NCBI GenBank assembly: GCA_900317845.1
Contig: ONII01000009.1
Location: 1-64,000, forward strand
Reading direction: 5' to 3'
DNA length: 64,000 nt
Origin: an uncultured Bacteroidales bacterium
Lineage (GTDB): Bacteria; Bacteroidota; Bacteroidia; Bacteroidales; UBA932
Below, in pieces: positions 44,023 to 52,277 of this stretch. The position numbers and the translations under genes are program-made. Position 1 is the stretch's first letter. The number at the start of each line of letters is the position of its first letter. A model generated the notes under the pieces. The model was not told the DNA's origin and searched no databases. It saw only the letters and a list, made by a program, of their open reading frames with translations.

Positions 44023-45478
44023 GATTTCCTCCTTTTTTCTGTGCCGGCTGCGCATTCACGCCCTTGCGGACCATATTGCCCCATACCATCTGGGCGCCAA
44101 AAATCTGTTTAATATACCCACGAATGGCCGCAAACACCAGGATGGGGTGATAGAGAATGGGTTCCAGCATAGAAGCGATAGCAAACCAGATATAGTCGAG
44201 TTTCCGCTTGAAACCAGAGCCGATATAAATGTCCATGCTGATGATGCACATGGTGAGCAGTTGAGCAAAGCTATAGATGGCAAAGAACACAACCAGCATG
44301 GTCACCGTATTCACCTCTCCCCGGAAGAAAAGGGAAATGAGAACCAGGTAACCCGTAAACTCGATGATGGGTGCAAGGAACTCGAAGATAAAGACATACG
44401 GCATGGTAAAAAAGCCGAACTGCCGGTAGTTCCTGTTCCACAGCATGTCCCGGTGCACCGTGAAGATTTGCAGCAGCCCGCGGGCCCAGCGGATGCGCTG
44501 GCGCATGAGCACCTTCACCGAGGAGGGCCCCTCCGTCCAGCAACAGGTTTCCGGGATTTGCACCACCTGGTAATCCTCACCGGAGTCGCACATATACCGC
44601 ACCATCCGGCAGATGAGGTCCATGTCCTCCGCAAAGGAATCGCCGTCGTACCCGCCGGATTTGATGGCCACTTCCGTGTCGAACAGGCCGAAGCCGCCGG
44701 ACACGTTCTGCAAGGCGTTGATAGAGGCAAGCGCCGTTTTACCCACCAGGAAGGAGCGGGTATATTCCAGTTCCTGGAACAGCGGGATAGGGCTGTGGGG
44801 CGGATTCACCTGCACCATCTGCCCGTTCTTTACCTCGCAGCCGTTGGACATGCGCATGGTGGCGCTCACGGCAATGACATGGCGACCGGAGCACATGGTG
44901 CCCCACACCACCCGGTAAAGGGCGTATTTATCCAGGATGCAGTCCACGTCCGTACACACGAAGTATTTGCTGCTCACCACGTTGATGCCGGCATTGGAGG
45001 CGTCCGCCTTGGTGCCGCCGTTCACCTTGTCCACCACCGTCAGACGCTGGTACACGGGGTTGTCCGACGTGGTTTTATACACGCCGCGGAACGGCTTGGT
45101 CTTGATTTTCTCCACGTACGCGTACGGCACCTTCACCAATTGGAAGCGGTCCATGAGCAGTTGCAGGGTGCTGTCCTTGGAACCATCGTTCACAATAATG
45201 ACCTCATAGTCCGGATAGTCCAGGCTCAGCAGCGACTCCACGTTGGTGATGATGGTCTTCTCCTCGTTGTAGGCCGGTGCCACAATGGACACGAACGGCG
45301 TATACGGGGATTTCCGCATCTCGTCTATGGTATAGTCTTCGTCATGGTAGGTTTTCCGGTACCGGTGACGCGCCCCGGCGGCCAGCACCATCCAGATATA
45401 GCTGCCGATGAGCAAGCCGGAATACAGCAGGACAAAGGCGTCGAACGTATTGATCAACCACTCAGGCATAGCGTTCAC
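44015..45478 (-). CDS. Processive GT2 synthase, PgaC/HasA/cellulose-synthase-like
   Basis: 487 residues. One N-terminal helix, a cytoplasmic GT-A domain with VSIVAPAYNEEKTI, DG in IIVNDGSKDST, DxD as TDVDC, the catalytic FAEDMD and the processive-enzyme motif RQRIRWARG (QxxRW type), then four C-terminal helices. Such enzymes polymerise a sugar nucleotide and thread the chain through the membrane. The sugar (GlcNAc, glucose or other) is not evident. It lies between the HEAT-like protein gene and the barrel gene, each overlapping. Confidence 0.88.
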   Translation of the reverse strand: MNAMPEWLINTFDAFVLLYSGLLIGSYIWMVLAAGARHRYRKTYHDEDYTIDEMRKSPYTPFVSIVAPAYNEEKTIITNVESLLSLDYPDYEVIIVNDGSKDSTLQLLMDRFQLVKVPYAYVEKIKTKPFRGVYKTTSDNPVYQRLTVVDKVNGGTKADASNAGINVVSSKYFVCTDVDCILDKYALYRVVWGTMCSGRHVIAVSATMRMSNGCEVKNGQMVQVNPPHSPIPLFQELEYTRSFLVGKTALASINALQNVSGGFGLFDTEVAIKSGGYDGDSFAEDMDLICRMVRYMCDSGEDYQVVQIPETCCWTEGPSSVKVLMRQRIRWARGLLQIFTVHRDMLWNRNYRQFGFFTMPYVFIFEFLAPIIEFTGYLVLISLFFRGEVNTVTMLVVFFAIYSFAQLLTMCIISMDIYIGSGFKRKLDYIWFAIASMLEPILYHPILVFAAIRGYIKQIFGAQMVWGNMVRKGVNAQPAQKKGGNHA

Positions 45479-46655
45479 TTTTAATCAGGGGACTTTCGAT
45501 ATGCTCGAACAGGAACAGATAGTCCTGGGTAGAGCGCTGTTTCAGCCGATTGAACGCCTCACGGCCTTCCGGGCCGTAATTGTACAGCACGCGGAGGATG
45601 GTCATGCCGGAGACGACGTCCGTCACCAGCAGGTAAGCATTCTCCAGGAACGGAACCACTTCCGGCGAACCGGAATGCATGGTTCCCAGCGCCTCGCAGA
45701 TGACATTGCGTTCTTTGGTGGAAGCCGCAGGGAAACGGCGGCGGAATTCGTCTTCCGCGATGTAGTATTCCAAGGCGCCCAGTGCCCGGATGAGCACACA
45801 CGCAAAGCGTTCGTCGTGTGTGGACTTGAGCATGTTCAGCAGGTCCGGGCAGTCTTCCCGCTGGTGGAAGAGGCGGATTTCGTTCACCGCGAATTCCCGC
45901 AGGTCCTCGTTCACCGGCGTCCGGTTGCACCACTGCACAAAGTTGGGCATGGGCAGGTTGTTCTTGGAACGGTATACCAGCAGGTTGTGGTATTTCACCA
46001 TCATCTCCTCCGTGAAAATCAGGTTGGTGTCTTCTTCCAGAACCTTGAACGGGTAGGTTGTGCCAAACCGGGCCACATGGAAACGGGCGTTCATCTTGAG
46101 CTTGGCGTCCTTCGCATACAGATAGCGGGACGCGACGGCTTCCTTGAGGTCTGCGTTGATATCGGCAATGTTCTTGAACGCCATAATCCGGTCCCGCATG
46201 GTACGGGATCGGATTTGACGGTCAAAATAATCGGGCATTTTGAAGGCCTGCTGCAGACGGCGCCAATTGGTCATGTTCAGGCTCTCGGCCATGTTCCGGT
46301 ACAGTTCCAGGAACACCGGGACCATGTACTGGCTCATCGCCGTGAGGGCGTTGTGCCGGGCAGGAAGGTTCAGTTGCTGGGCCATATCGGCCGAATCCAT
46401 TATTTCCGGATTCAGCGCGATGGCCTTCATAGGCTCATAATACCGCGCACGGCACCGGGCTATCTTACGCTGCCTGTTATTCGCCTTTTGGGTGACAATG
46501 ACGCTGCGGACAGTCAGAATCAGAATGAAGAGTACACACAAGGTTATCATAATGGCCGCAATCCTTGCCAGCAAGGGATATTCCATAAGCTGGTAATAAA
46601 GCACCATCACGTAGTACTTTAAATACAGGAAACGGTTGAGTGTGTAGAACTCCAT
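45462..46655 (-). CDS. HEAT-repeat-like membrane protein
   Basis: 397 residues. A short N-terminal segment and one membrane helix (about 28-52, ARIAAIMITLCVLFILILTV) precede a long alpha-helical cytoplasmic part with HEAT-like pairs (ADDEFRRRFPAASTKERNVI-like spacing, EVVPFLENAYLLVTDVVSG). I recognise it only as a conserved companion of GT2 synthases in Bacteroidota. It may scaffold or regulate the synthase, as BcsB/PgaD-like accessory proteins do. Overlaps the GT2 gene by 17 bp. Confidence 0.7.
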   Translation of the reverse strand: MEFYTLNRFLYLKYYVMVLYYQLMEYPLLARIAAIMITLCVLFILILTVRSVIVTQKANNRQRKIARCRARYYEPMKAIALNPEIMDSADMAQQLNLPARHNALTAMSQYMVPVFLELYRNMAESLNMTNWRRLQQAFKMPDYFDRQIRSRTMRDRIMAFKNIADINADLKEAVASRYLYAKDAKLKMNARFHVARFGTTYPFKVLEEDTNLIFTEEMMVKYHNLLVYRSKNNLPMPNFVQWCNRTPVNEDLREFAVNEIRLFHQREDCPDLLNMLKSTHDERFACVLIRALGALEYYIAEDEFRRRFPAASTKERNVICEALGTMHSGSPEVVPFLENAYLLVTDVVSGMTILRVLYNYGPEGREAFNRLKQRSTQDYLFLFEHIESPLIKSERYA

Positions 46656-46664
46656 ACAGGCCGA

Positions 46665-48635
46665 TTACCACGGGCAGGTCAGGTACAGGCTGTCCACCTG
46701 CTCTTTGTACCAGTCAATGTTTTCCGCACCACGGCTGCGCACCCAGCCTTCATACTGGGGATAGGCCAGGGAGAAATACATCTTTTCCCACACGTGATGC
46801 GTGAGCACCGGGCACTTGAACGCCCACACATGGCCGTCCTGGCTCATATACGGCGTGGAAGTGCTGAGCTGGCTGCCATCGGCCGACACAGCGTTGTCGT
46901 AGAGGGTCTTGTAACCATTGGGGAAGCCCTTGATGGCCACCTCCGCGGGTTTGTAGCCCTTCAGGCCCACCGGCACATAGCTGCCACCGTTCTTGGCAAT
47001 GATGTAGAAATTCTGGTTGGTGGTGTTCACCACGGCATCCACCATGTTCTTGAGGGCCTTCTGGCTTTCCTCGGCGCTCATGGAAGCACGGGCTTTCATG
47101 TTGTAGATGACCGTATAGGTGTACAGGCCGCCGGAAACGTTCACATAACCGGGAACGGTATTGTAATACTTGCACTGCTGCATCTTGGCCAGCGTGGTGG
47201 GCACGGTGACATCGGCCAGTTCCTCCCGGTACTGCTGCGTGTGCGGGCCACCCCAGGGCTCATACAGCTTGAGGGCCGGATTGAACACGGTGGTGTTGGT
47301 GAAGTTGCCGTTCACATAGGTGTACTCCCCTTCCGCATTGCCGGCCATGTTCTCCCGCAGGCGGAAGATGGCACCGATTTCCATCATGGGACGGAGCGGG
47401 TCCGTTTCCACGTGCAGGGAATTCTCCTGCAGGGTGCGCTTGGTCCAGGCGGGAAGTTCTCCGTGCGGGTTCTGCCAGCTGTCCAGGGTGCAATAAGTTT
47501 CAATGCTGGATACATACTGCTGGTCGAAGCCTTCCATAATCAGGCCCACGCGCTCCGGCTTGTCGCCGCCCACAGCTCTCAGGTGCAGGACCACCTTCAC
47601 CTGCTCGCGCCAGCCTTCCGACTCCAAAAGGGCGTCCGGGACGGTACGGGCTTCCAGGTCATAGTCCACCACCACGTCATTGAAGTCGTAGTCGTATGCG
47701 CCGGCGCCTTTCTCTTCCGGCATCCGCGGCCAGCTGTCGTCAAACATGACCACGCCGCTGGAATGGTAATAGGCGAAGCCCATATCCTCCGTCTTGTACG
47801 GAGCGGGCTCCGGCAGGGCCACTTCCACCACCTCTTCCGGCAGTTCCGGCAGTTCCGCTTCCTTACCGCCGGTGGTGTCTCCGGAGGCCTTGAAGTTCGG
47901 GTTGTTGGTGGTGCCGCAACCGCAGCTGCAGCCCCAAGGCATGCAGTACGGGCAATTGCCGCAACCGCCGCAGTAGGTATACTTGTAGCCCGTTACCACG
48001 TGATTCTCAATGGTATAGGCCTCATCCAGGAAGTAGCCTTCTCCGGCAACGCCGCCAGCGTAGGCAAAACGGTAACGGAGGGTGTGGTTGTGCGCTTCGT
48101 CGTACATTACCACATCCGCCGGGTAAGCGGGTGCATTCTGCCAGTTGGTAGACGCATTATTGGCCCAACCAAAGCTCCAGGGCATCTGGACATAACGGGT
48201 TTTGCCAAACTCGCCAAAGGTAATCTGGTCCACGGGGAAATCCGTGAGAAGGTATACCTGGTCCCCTTCTTCCTCCGCCTTGGTGGCAGGAGAAGCGGTG
48301 TAGTAAACACTCACTTTGGTGGTGACGGGAGCCTCAAAGAGAAGTTTTACCGTGCCGAACGGTTCCACGTCCTTTCCGCCCACCGGCTGGGCCACCAGGG
48401 GCGTCACAGCCACCTGACGGGTGACGGTGCTGCCATTAGCGGCCGTATAGACAACAGCAACGGATTCCGTAGCAGCCGGGACGGAAACGCTGGCGCAGGA
48501 ATAATACGCATCCACTTTTTGGGTGTCGATAGCATCAATCCCCTTCGCGGCCTGCTCCGGAACGGGATTCTTCGCGCACGCGCACGCGAGACAAAAAACG
48601 GCAAAGATTGCACTTGCCTTCACAAAGTCTTTCAT
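46665..48635 (-). CDS. LruC-domain (DUF4842) lipoprotein with cysteine-dense insert
   Basis: 656 residues from ATG 48635, which gives a lipoprotein signal with lipobox LACACAK. The N-terminal third has Ig-like character. At about residues 220-241 there are seven cysteines in 19 residues (C-x2-C-x2-C-x2-C-x4-C-x-C-x-C). The C-terminal LruC domain has FDDSWPR and YDYDFNDVVVDYDLE with acidic, calcium-site-like residues. First gene of the six-gene operon, with its own consensus promoter. Role unknown; a surface protein that binds the exported polymer is plausible. Confidence 0.8.
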   Translation of the reverse strand: MKDFVKASAIFAVFCLACACAKNPVPEQAAKGIDAIDTQKVDAYYSCASVSVPAATESVAVVYTAANGSTVTRQVAVTPLVAQPVGGKDVEPFGTVKLLFEAPVTTKVSVYYTASPATKAEEEGDQVYLLTDFPVDQITFGEFGKTRYVQMPWSFGWANNASTNWQNAPAYPADVVMYDEAHNHTLRYRFAYAGGVAGEGYFLDEAYTIENHVVTGYKYTYCGGCGNCPYCMPWGCSCGCGTTNNPNFKASGDTTGGKEAELPELPEEVVEVALPEPAPYKTEDMGFAYYHSSGVVMFDDSWPRMPEEKGAGAYDYDFNDVVVDYDLEARTVPDALLESEGWREQVKVVLHLRAVGGDKPERVGLIMEGFDQQYVSSIETYCTLDSWQNPHGELPAWTKRTLQENSLHVETDPLRPMMEIGAIFRLRENMAGNAEGEYTYVNGNFTNTTVFNPALKLYEPWGGPHTQQYREELADVTVPTTLAKMQQCKYYNTVPGYVNVSGGLYTYTVIYNMKARASMSAEESQKALKNMVDAVVNTTNQNFYIIAKNGGSYVPVGLKGYKPAEVAIKGFPNGYKTLYDNAVSADGSQLSTSTPYMSQDGHVWAFKCPVLTHHVWEKMYFSLAYPQYEGWVRSRGAENIDWYKEQVDSLYLTCPW

Positions 48636-48674
48636 GATTAAGATCTTCTCTACAATACATACCAAAATAGTTTA

Positions 48675-48705
48675 CAAAGGTATCACTTTATTAGCAGAAA
48701 GGCAA
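48675..48705 (-). promoter_or_regulatory. -33/-7 promoter of the putative exopolysaccharide operon
   Basis: Minus strand: TTG (48705-48703), 20 bp, TACCTTTG (48682-48675). About 40 nt leader before ATG 48635. Confidence 0.7.
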
Positions 48706-48721
48706 GAAAAAGTGAGATTCC

Positions 48722-49564
48722 TTAACAGCGAATGGAGAAATCCCTGTGCCGACGGACCGCCGGCAACTGGGCACAGATTTGGCGGAAGTACTTGAAGGGC
48801 AGCAGGCTGCCGTATTTGACGCTTTTTACCAGAGTGAACAGGCACACAAACAGGAAGCGCTCCCACAGCGGACGGTTGGGGTCGCACAAGCGGATGAGCG
48901 AGCCGGTATAGTAGTTCCGCCGAATCACTTTCTCCTTGGTCTCCTGCCGCAACGCACGGTCGTGCACGGCCTTAGCACCCGGCACCACCCCTACCTTCAG
49001 CCCCTGATACCGCACCCGATTGCACCAGTCGTCGTCCTGCCCATAGAGCGGAAACAGTTCCTCCTCGAACGGCCCGACGGTCTTCAGCGCCCCCACCGGC
49101 ACCAGCCAGTGCGCCGCCATTATGCGCTTTACCTCCACAGAACCGTGATATAGTTTAGCAAATTGGGAGTCGAAGGCCTGGTAGCCGTCCTGGTACTGGA
49201 GGGGGCTCAGGACAGCGTAGTCCGGGTGGGCCTGGGCGGCAGCCACAAGGGTTTCCAAGGCACCGGGGGCCAGCCAGGCATCCTGGTTGAGGAGGTAAAC
49301 GTAGTCATAGCCGTGGTCCAGGGCGTACTGAAAGCCCATATTGTTGGCCTTGGCAAAGCCCACGTTCTCCGCGCTGCGCACCAGGTGTGCCCCGGGGAAG
49401 TGCTTCGCCACATAATCCGCACTCCCGTCCGTGGAATCGTTGTCCCACACATACAAGTCCGGGGCAAAATGACACGTTTTTGCCCCTGGGTACACGGAGC
49501 CGAGACACCGCTCCAGCCAGGGCATGCCGTTATAGGAAACAATAATGACAAGGACGCGGGTCAT
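48722..49564 (-). CDS. GT2-family glycosyltransferase
   Basis: 280 residues. GT-A domain with VIIVSYNGMPWLERCLGSV, VWDNDSTDGSADYV, the rhamnosyltransferase-like ENVGFAKANNMGF, DxD-like LLNQDAW and the late acidic motif YGQDDDWCNRV. No membrane helices. It overlaps the upstream GT2 gene by 4 bp, so it belongs to the surface-glycan cluster. Donor and acceptor unknown. Confidence 0.88.
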   Translation of the reverse strand: MTRVLVIIVSYNGMPWLERCLGSVYPGAKTCHFAPDLYVWDNDSTDGSADYVAKHFPGAHLVRSAENVGFAKANNMGFQYALDHGYDYVYLLNQDAWLAPGALETLVAAAQAHPDYAVLSPLQYQDGYQAFDSQFAKLYHGSVEVKRIMAAHWLVPVGALKTVGPFEEELFPLYGQDDDWCNRVRYQGLKVGVVPGAKAVHDRALRQETKEKVIRRNYYTGSLIRLCDPNRPLWERFLFVCLFTLVKSVKYGSLLPFKYFRQICAQLPAVRRHRDFSIRC

Positions 49565-50631
49565 GGCTTGAAACGAATAAAGATTTCTTTGGGCGTTTGC
49601 TTGGAAAACACCGTTTTCATTACGTTGCGGGCCGTTTTTCTATTCTGCTCTCGGCACAGGAGACTGTTTTTTACATACCTTGCCAGTTCCACGCTCCAGA
49701 TGAAGAGTTTCAGGGCAAGCGGCTCGCCGTAGAATATCAGGGAGCCGCGCACACGGGCGGGCTTGATAGCCTGCTCCATAGCACTCACCGAGCCCCCCGC
49801 CAGGTGCGTAATGCACACCTCCGGATGCACCCACACCGAATAGCCGGCATTGTTCAGCGCATGCCCCAGCGCAATGTCCTCCGGCGTAAAGAAGTACCGC
49901 TCGTCGAACCACCCCATCTTCCTAAACACCGCCGTCTTAATCAGAAAACACGCCCCATTTAATGTATAGGTTCGAACGACGGAGGGAGGCATAGATTCCC
50001 GAATCGCCTCCGCTTCGCTCCGGCCCCTCCCATCTCGCAACGTGCCTATCGGCACGGCTGTGGGCCCCTCCCGTTCCGGAAGAGATATCCTATCCCCCTG
50101 TTGTCCCCCAGGGGACACTTGCCCTTCCGGGGCCGGCCGAGCGTGGCCAGAGATTCGGGAACCTATGCCTCCCTCCGTCTCCCCTTCTTTTACCAAATGC
50201 AGATAGTGCTTGGCATAGCGCCAGGCGGTCCAGGGCGTGCGGCCGCAGGTTTGCACCAGGCCATCCCCGAAAACAATCTTGGGCTGCACGGCGGCGGCAT
50301 TTTCCGGCAGTTTGGCAAAATCCTCCAGCAGGAGGTCCACTACCGGCATGGATTGGAGGGTATCGTCATTGACCACAAAGCAGTATTCGCTGTCTATTTT
50401 CCTGAGCGCCAGGTTGTTATTCTCTGCAAAGCCCCGCACTTCCCTGCTCTCGATGATATGGATGGCGGGATAGCGGGCAGCAAGGGCTTCCCGGTGCTCC
50501 GCCTGCATGAGATAGGCCACCACCCACACCTCCAACGGCGTCCGGTTCTGCGCGAACAGGCTGTCCAGGCAGGCGTACAGGTGCACGGTGGGATCCCCCA
50601 TGCAAACGATGACCACACTTACTTGAGCCAT
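49561..50631 (-). CDS. GT2-family glycosyltransferase carrying an in-frame inserted repeat element
   Basis: 356 residues from ATG 50631 (MAQVSVVIVCMG). GT-A landmarks: EVRGFAENNNLALR, VVNDDTLQSMP, NGACFLIKTAVFRKMGWFDE and FFTPEDIALGHAL. Between residues about 152 and 218 the protein has a Gly/Pro/Arg-rich stretch unlike the family. It is encoded by a 202-bp element with 28-bp inverted ends (49978-50179). The frame stays open, so the enzyme may survive with a loop insertion or be inactive. Confidence 0.8.
   Translation of the reverse strand: MAQVSVVIVCMGDPTVHLYACLDSLFAQNRTPLEVWVVAYLMQAEHREALAARYPAIHIIESREVRGFAENNNLALRKIDSEYCFVVNDDTLQSMPVVDLLLEDFAKLPENAAAVQPKIVFGDGLVQTCGRTPWTAWRYAKHYLHLVKEGETEGGIGSRISGHARPAPEGQVSPGGQQGDRISLPEREGPTAVPIGTLRDGRGRSEAEAIRESMPPSVVRTYTLNGACFLIKTAVFRKMGWFDERYFFTPEDIALGHALNNAGYSVWVHPEVCITHLAGGSVSAMEQAIKPARVRGSLIFYGEPLALKLFIWSVELARYVKNSLLCREQNRKTARNVMKTVFSKQTPKEIFIRFKP
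49978..50179. mobile_element. 202-bp MITE-like element with 28-bp terminal inverted repeats inside a GT2 gene
   Basis: Left end GACGGAGGGAGGCATAGATT then CCCGAATC (49978-50005); right end is its reverse complement with one mismatch (50152-50179). Internal perfect hairpins are CGTGCC/GGCACG (50041-50056) and TGTCCCC/GGGGACA (50102-50117). It has no ORF of its own. No clear target-site duplication is seen. Confidence 0.8.
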
Positions 50632-51371
50632 AGCAGATTGCATTTGCGCCAGGCAAGGCGCAGGTTGTAGGTCAGATTGGCCCAATTGAGCCGTCCGGGC
50701 ACATTTTCCTTTCCCGTGCGAGGATGATTGGAATAGCGGATATAGGGCACATTGCGGGCATTGAGGCCCCGGCCCAGCAGGAGCGCGGGCTGCAGGCCTT
50801 CCAGGTACAGGGCCGGAGTGAGGCTCAGCTGGTCCCGCGTGCAGCGGGAAGCCTCCAGAAGGCGCCACCACTGCTTGTCCAGCGCCACCACGGCAGCATC
50901 CTGGTGCCGGCGCAGCACCACATTGGTTTCATAAAGCCCGAAGTGGCGCGGCATGGCCATCTGCCTGTAGGAGCGCAAAAGGCCCCAGGCGGCGCGGGTG
51001 GAGAGTTTGTCCTTGAGGTAGCAGTAGCGGAGTTCTTCGTACACGCAGTCCCGCGAGGGGTGCTCCAGCAGGGCCAACGGGGCATTTACGGCCGACAGGC
51101 ACGCATAAAATGCCTCCCCTGTGATGCAAAGGTTGGCGTCCATGAAAACGGACAACTCGTATTCCGGCAACAGCAGGTGCGGATGCAGCTTGGCATAGCG
51201 GGCCCTCAGGATGGGGTTTGCCGATGCATAGGGAATCTCCCGGAGCTTCCATACGCCGTCCTGCCCGGCCTTGTCCGTGAAGCAGACATAATCCCACGCG
51301 GAATCCACCACCTCCGGCTGCGCCAGACGGTCATAGTTCCCGGTAAGGACGGTATAAATCACTTTTTTCAT
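50619..51371 (-). CDS. DUF616 / TOD1-MUCI70-type glycosyltransferase
   Basis: 250 residues. The family start is clear: VIYTVLTGNYDRLAQPEV, then WDYVCFTD, RYAKLHPHLLLPEYELSVFMDANL (strand plus DxN-like motif) and EHPSRDCVYEEL. DUF616 proteins are putative glycosyltransferases of cell-surface glycans. It opens the minus-strand half of the cluster, with a promoter at 51379-51409, and overlaps the next GT2 gene by 13 bp. Confidence 0.85.
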   Translation of the reverse strand: MKKVIYTVLTGNYDRLAQPEVVDSAWDYVCFTDKAGQDGVWKLREIPYASANPILRARYAKLHPHLLLPEYELSVFMDANLCITGEAFYACLSAVNAPLALLEHPSRDCVYEELRYCYLKDKLSTRAAWGLLRSYRQMAMPRHFGLYETNVVLRRHQDAAVVALDKQWWRLLEASRCTRDQLSLTPALYLEGLQPALLLGRGLNARNVPYIRYSNHPRTGKENVPGRLNWANLTYNLRLAWRKCNLLWLK

Positions 51372-51378
51372 GCCGATA

Positions 51379-51422
51379 CAAAATTAGCATTTTGCAAGGA
51401 AAGCACAAAATCATTATCTTTG
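51379..51422. promoter_or_regulatory. Interlocked divergent promoters of the surface-glycan cluster
   Basis: Plus: TTTG (51391-51394), 20 bp, TATCTTTG (51415-51422). Minus: TTTG (51409-51406), 19 bp, TAATTTTG (51386-51379). The two promoters physically overlap. Confidence 0.75.
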
Positions 51423-51431
51423 TTTGTTGGT

Positions 51432-52274
51432 ATGACCGGATTTGTCGTTCTCCATTACCTGGCGTACGAGATGACGCTGCAGTGCACGGAAAGCCTCCTG
51501 GGGCTTGCCGGAGAAAAACACGTGGTTATTGTGGACAACGCCTCCCCCGGCGGCTCCGGACAGCGTCTGGCGCAACATTTTGCCGGAAAGGCGGAAGTAA
51601 CGGTGCTCCTATCTCCGCAAAATGAGGGCTTCGCGCGCGGTAACAATCTGGGATACTGCTATTTACGGGAGCATTTCTCCTGCGAGTTTGTGGTGGTCCT
51701 GAACAACGACGTCCTCATTCCGGACACGGCCTTTATCGGCAAGGTGGCCTCCCTTTACCGGGAAACGCCTTTTGCCGTGCTGGGGCCGGACATCCTCAAT
51801 CCCGGAAGCGGGCTTCACCAGAACCCGGCGCACCTGAGGGGCTTTACCCGGGAGGAGGTACAGGCGCGGCTGGAGCGCTACCGGAAAAACCTCTCCCACT
51901 ATGCCTGGAGGCGCCTGAAATGGCGCATCAAACAGGCGTTCCGCCGGGCGCCGTCGCCGGCAGAGACGCCTTGGCAGGAAGCGGCCCGGGATGTAGTGCT
52001 GCACGGGGCGTGCTTTGTTTTCTCGCCGGATTTCATCCGGGTGCGGGAATATGCCTTTAACCCCGGCACCTTCCTCTTTTTTGAAGAGGACATCCTGCAC
52101 TACGAATGCCTGCAGCAGGGTCTTCACCTGCTGTACAGCCCCAAGGTTCAGGTGCTGCATCTGGAAGATGTTGCCACCGACAAGGCGTATCGGACCAACG
52201 CCCGAAAAGAAAAAATGAAACTGCAGGAAAGCATCCGTTCCATGGAGGTCCTGCTTAACCTGATGCGCCGCTGA
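51432..52274 (+). CDS. GT2-family glycosyltransferase
   Basis: 280 residues from ATG 51432, 9 nt after the -7 box. GT-A landmarks: FVVLHYLAYEMTLQCTESL, VIVDNASPGGSGQRL, NEGFARGNNLGYCYL, VVVLNNDVLIP and FFFEEDILHYECL. Typical of lipopolysaccharide/capsule rhamnosyl- or glucosyltransferases. Followed 3 bp later by the flippase gene. Confidence 0.88.
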   Translation: MTGFVVLHYLAYEMTLQCTESLLGLAGEKHVVIVDNASPGGSGQRLAQHFAGKAEVTVLLSPQNEGFARGNNLGYCYLREHFSCEFVVVLNNDVLIPDTAFIGKVASLYRETPFAVLGPDILNPGSGLHQNPAHLRGFTREEVQARLERYRKNLSHYAWRRLKWRIKQAFRRAPSPAETPWQEAARDVVLHGACFVFSPDFIRVREYAFNPGTFLFFEEDILHYECLQQGLHLLYSPKVQVLHLEDVATDKAYRTNARKEKMKLQESIRSMEVLLNLMRR

Positions 52275-52277
52275 CCC

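Noticed and set aside
46794-48641. 615-codon open frame on the plus strand
   Set aside because: Antisense shadow of the LruC lipoprotein gene.
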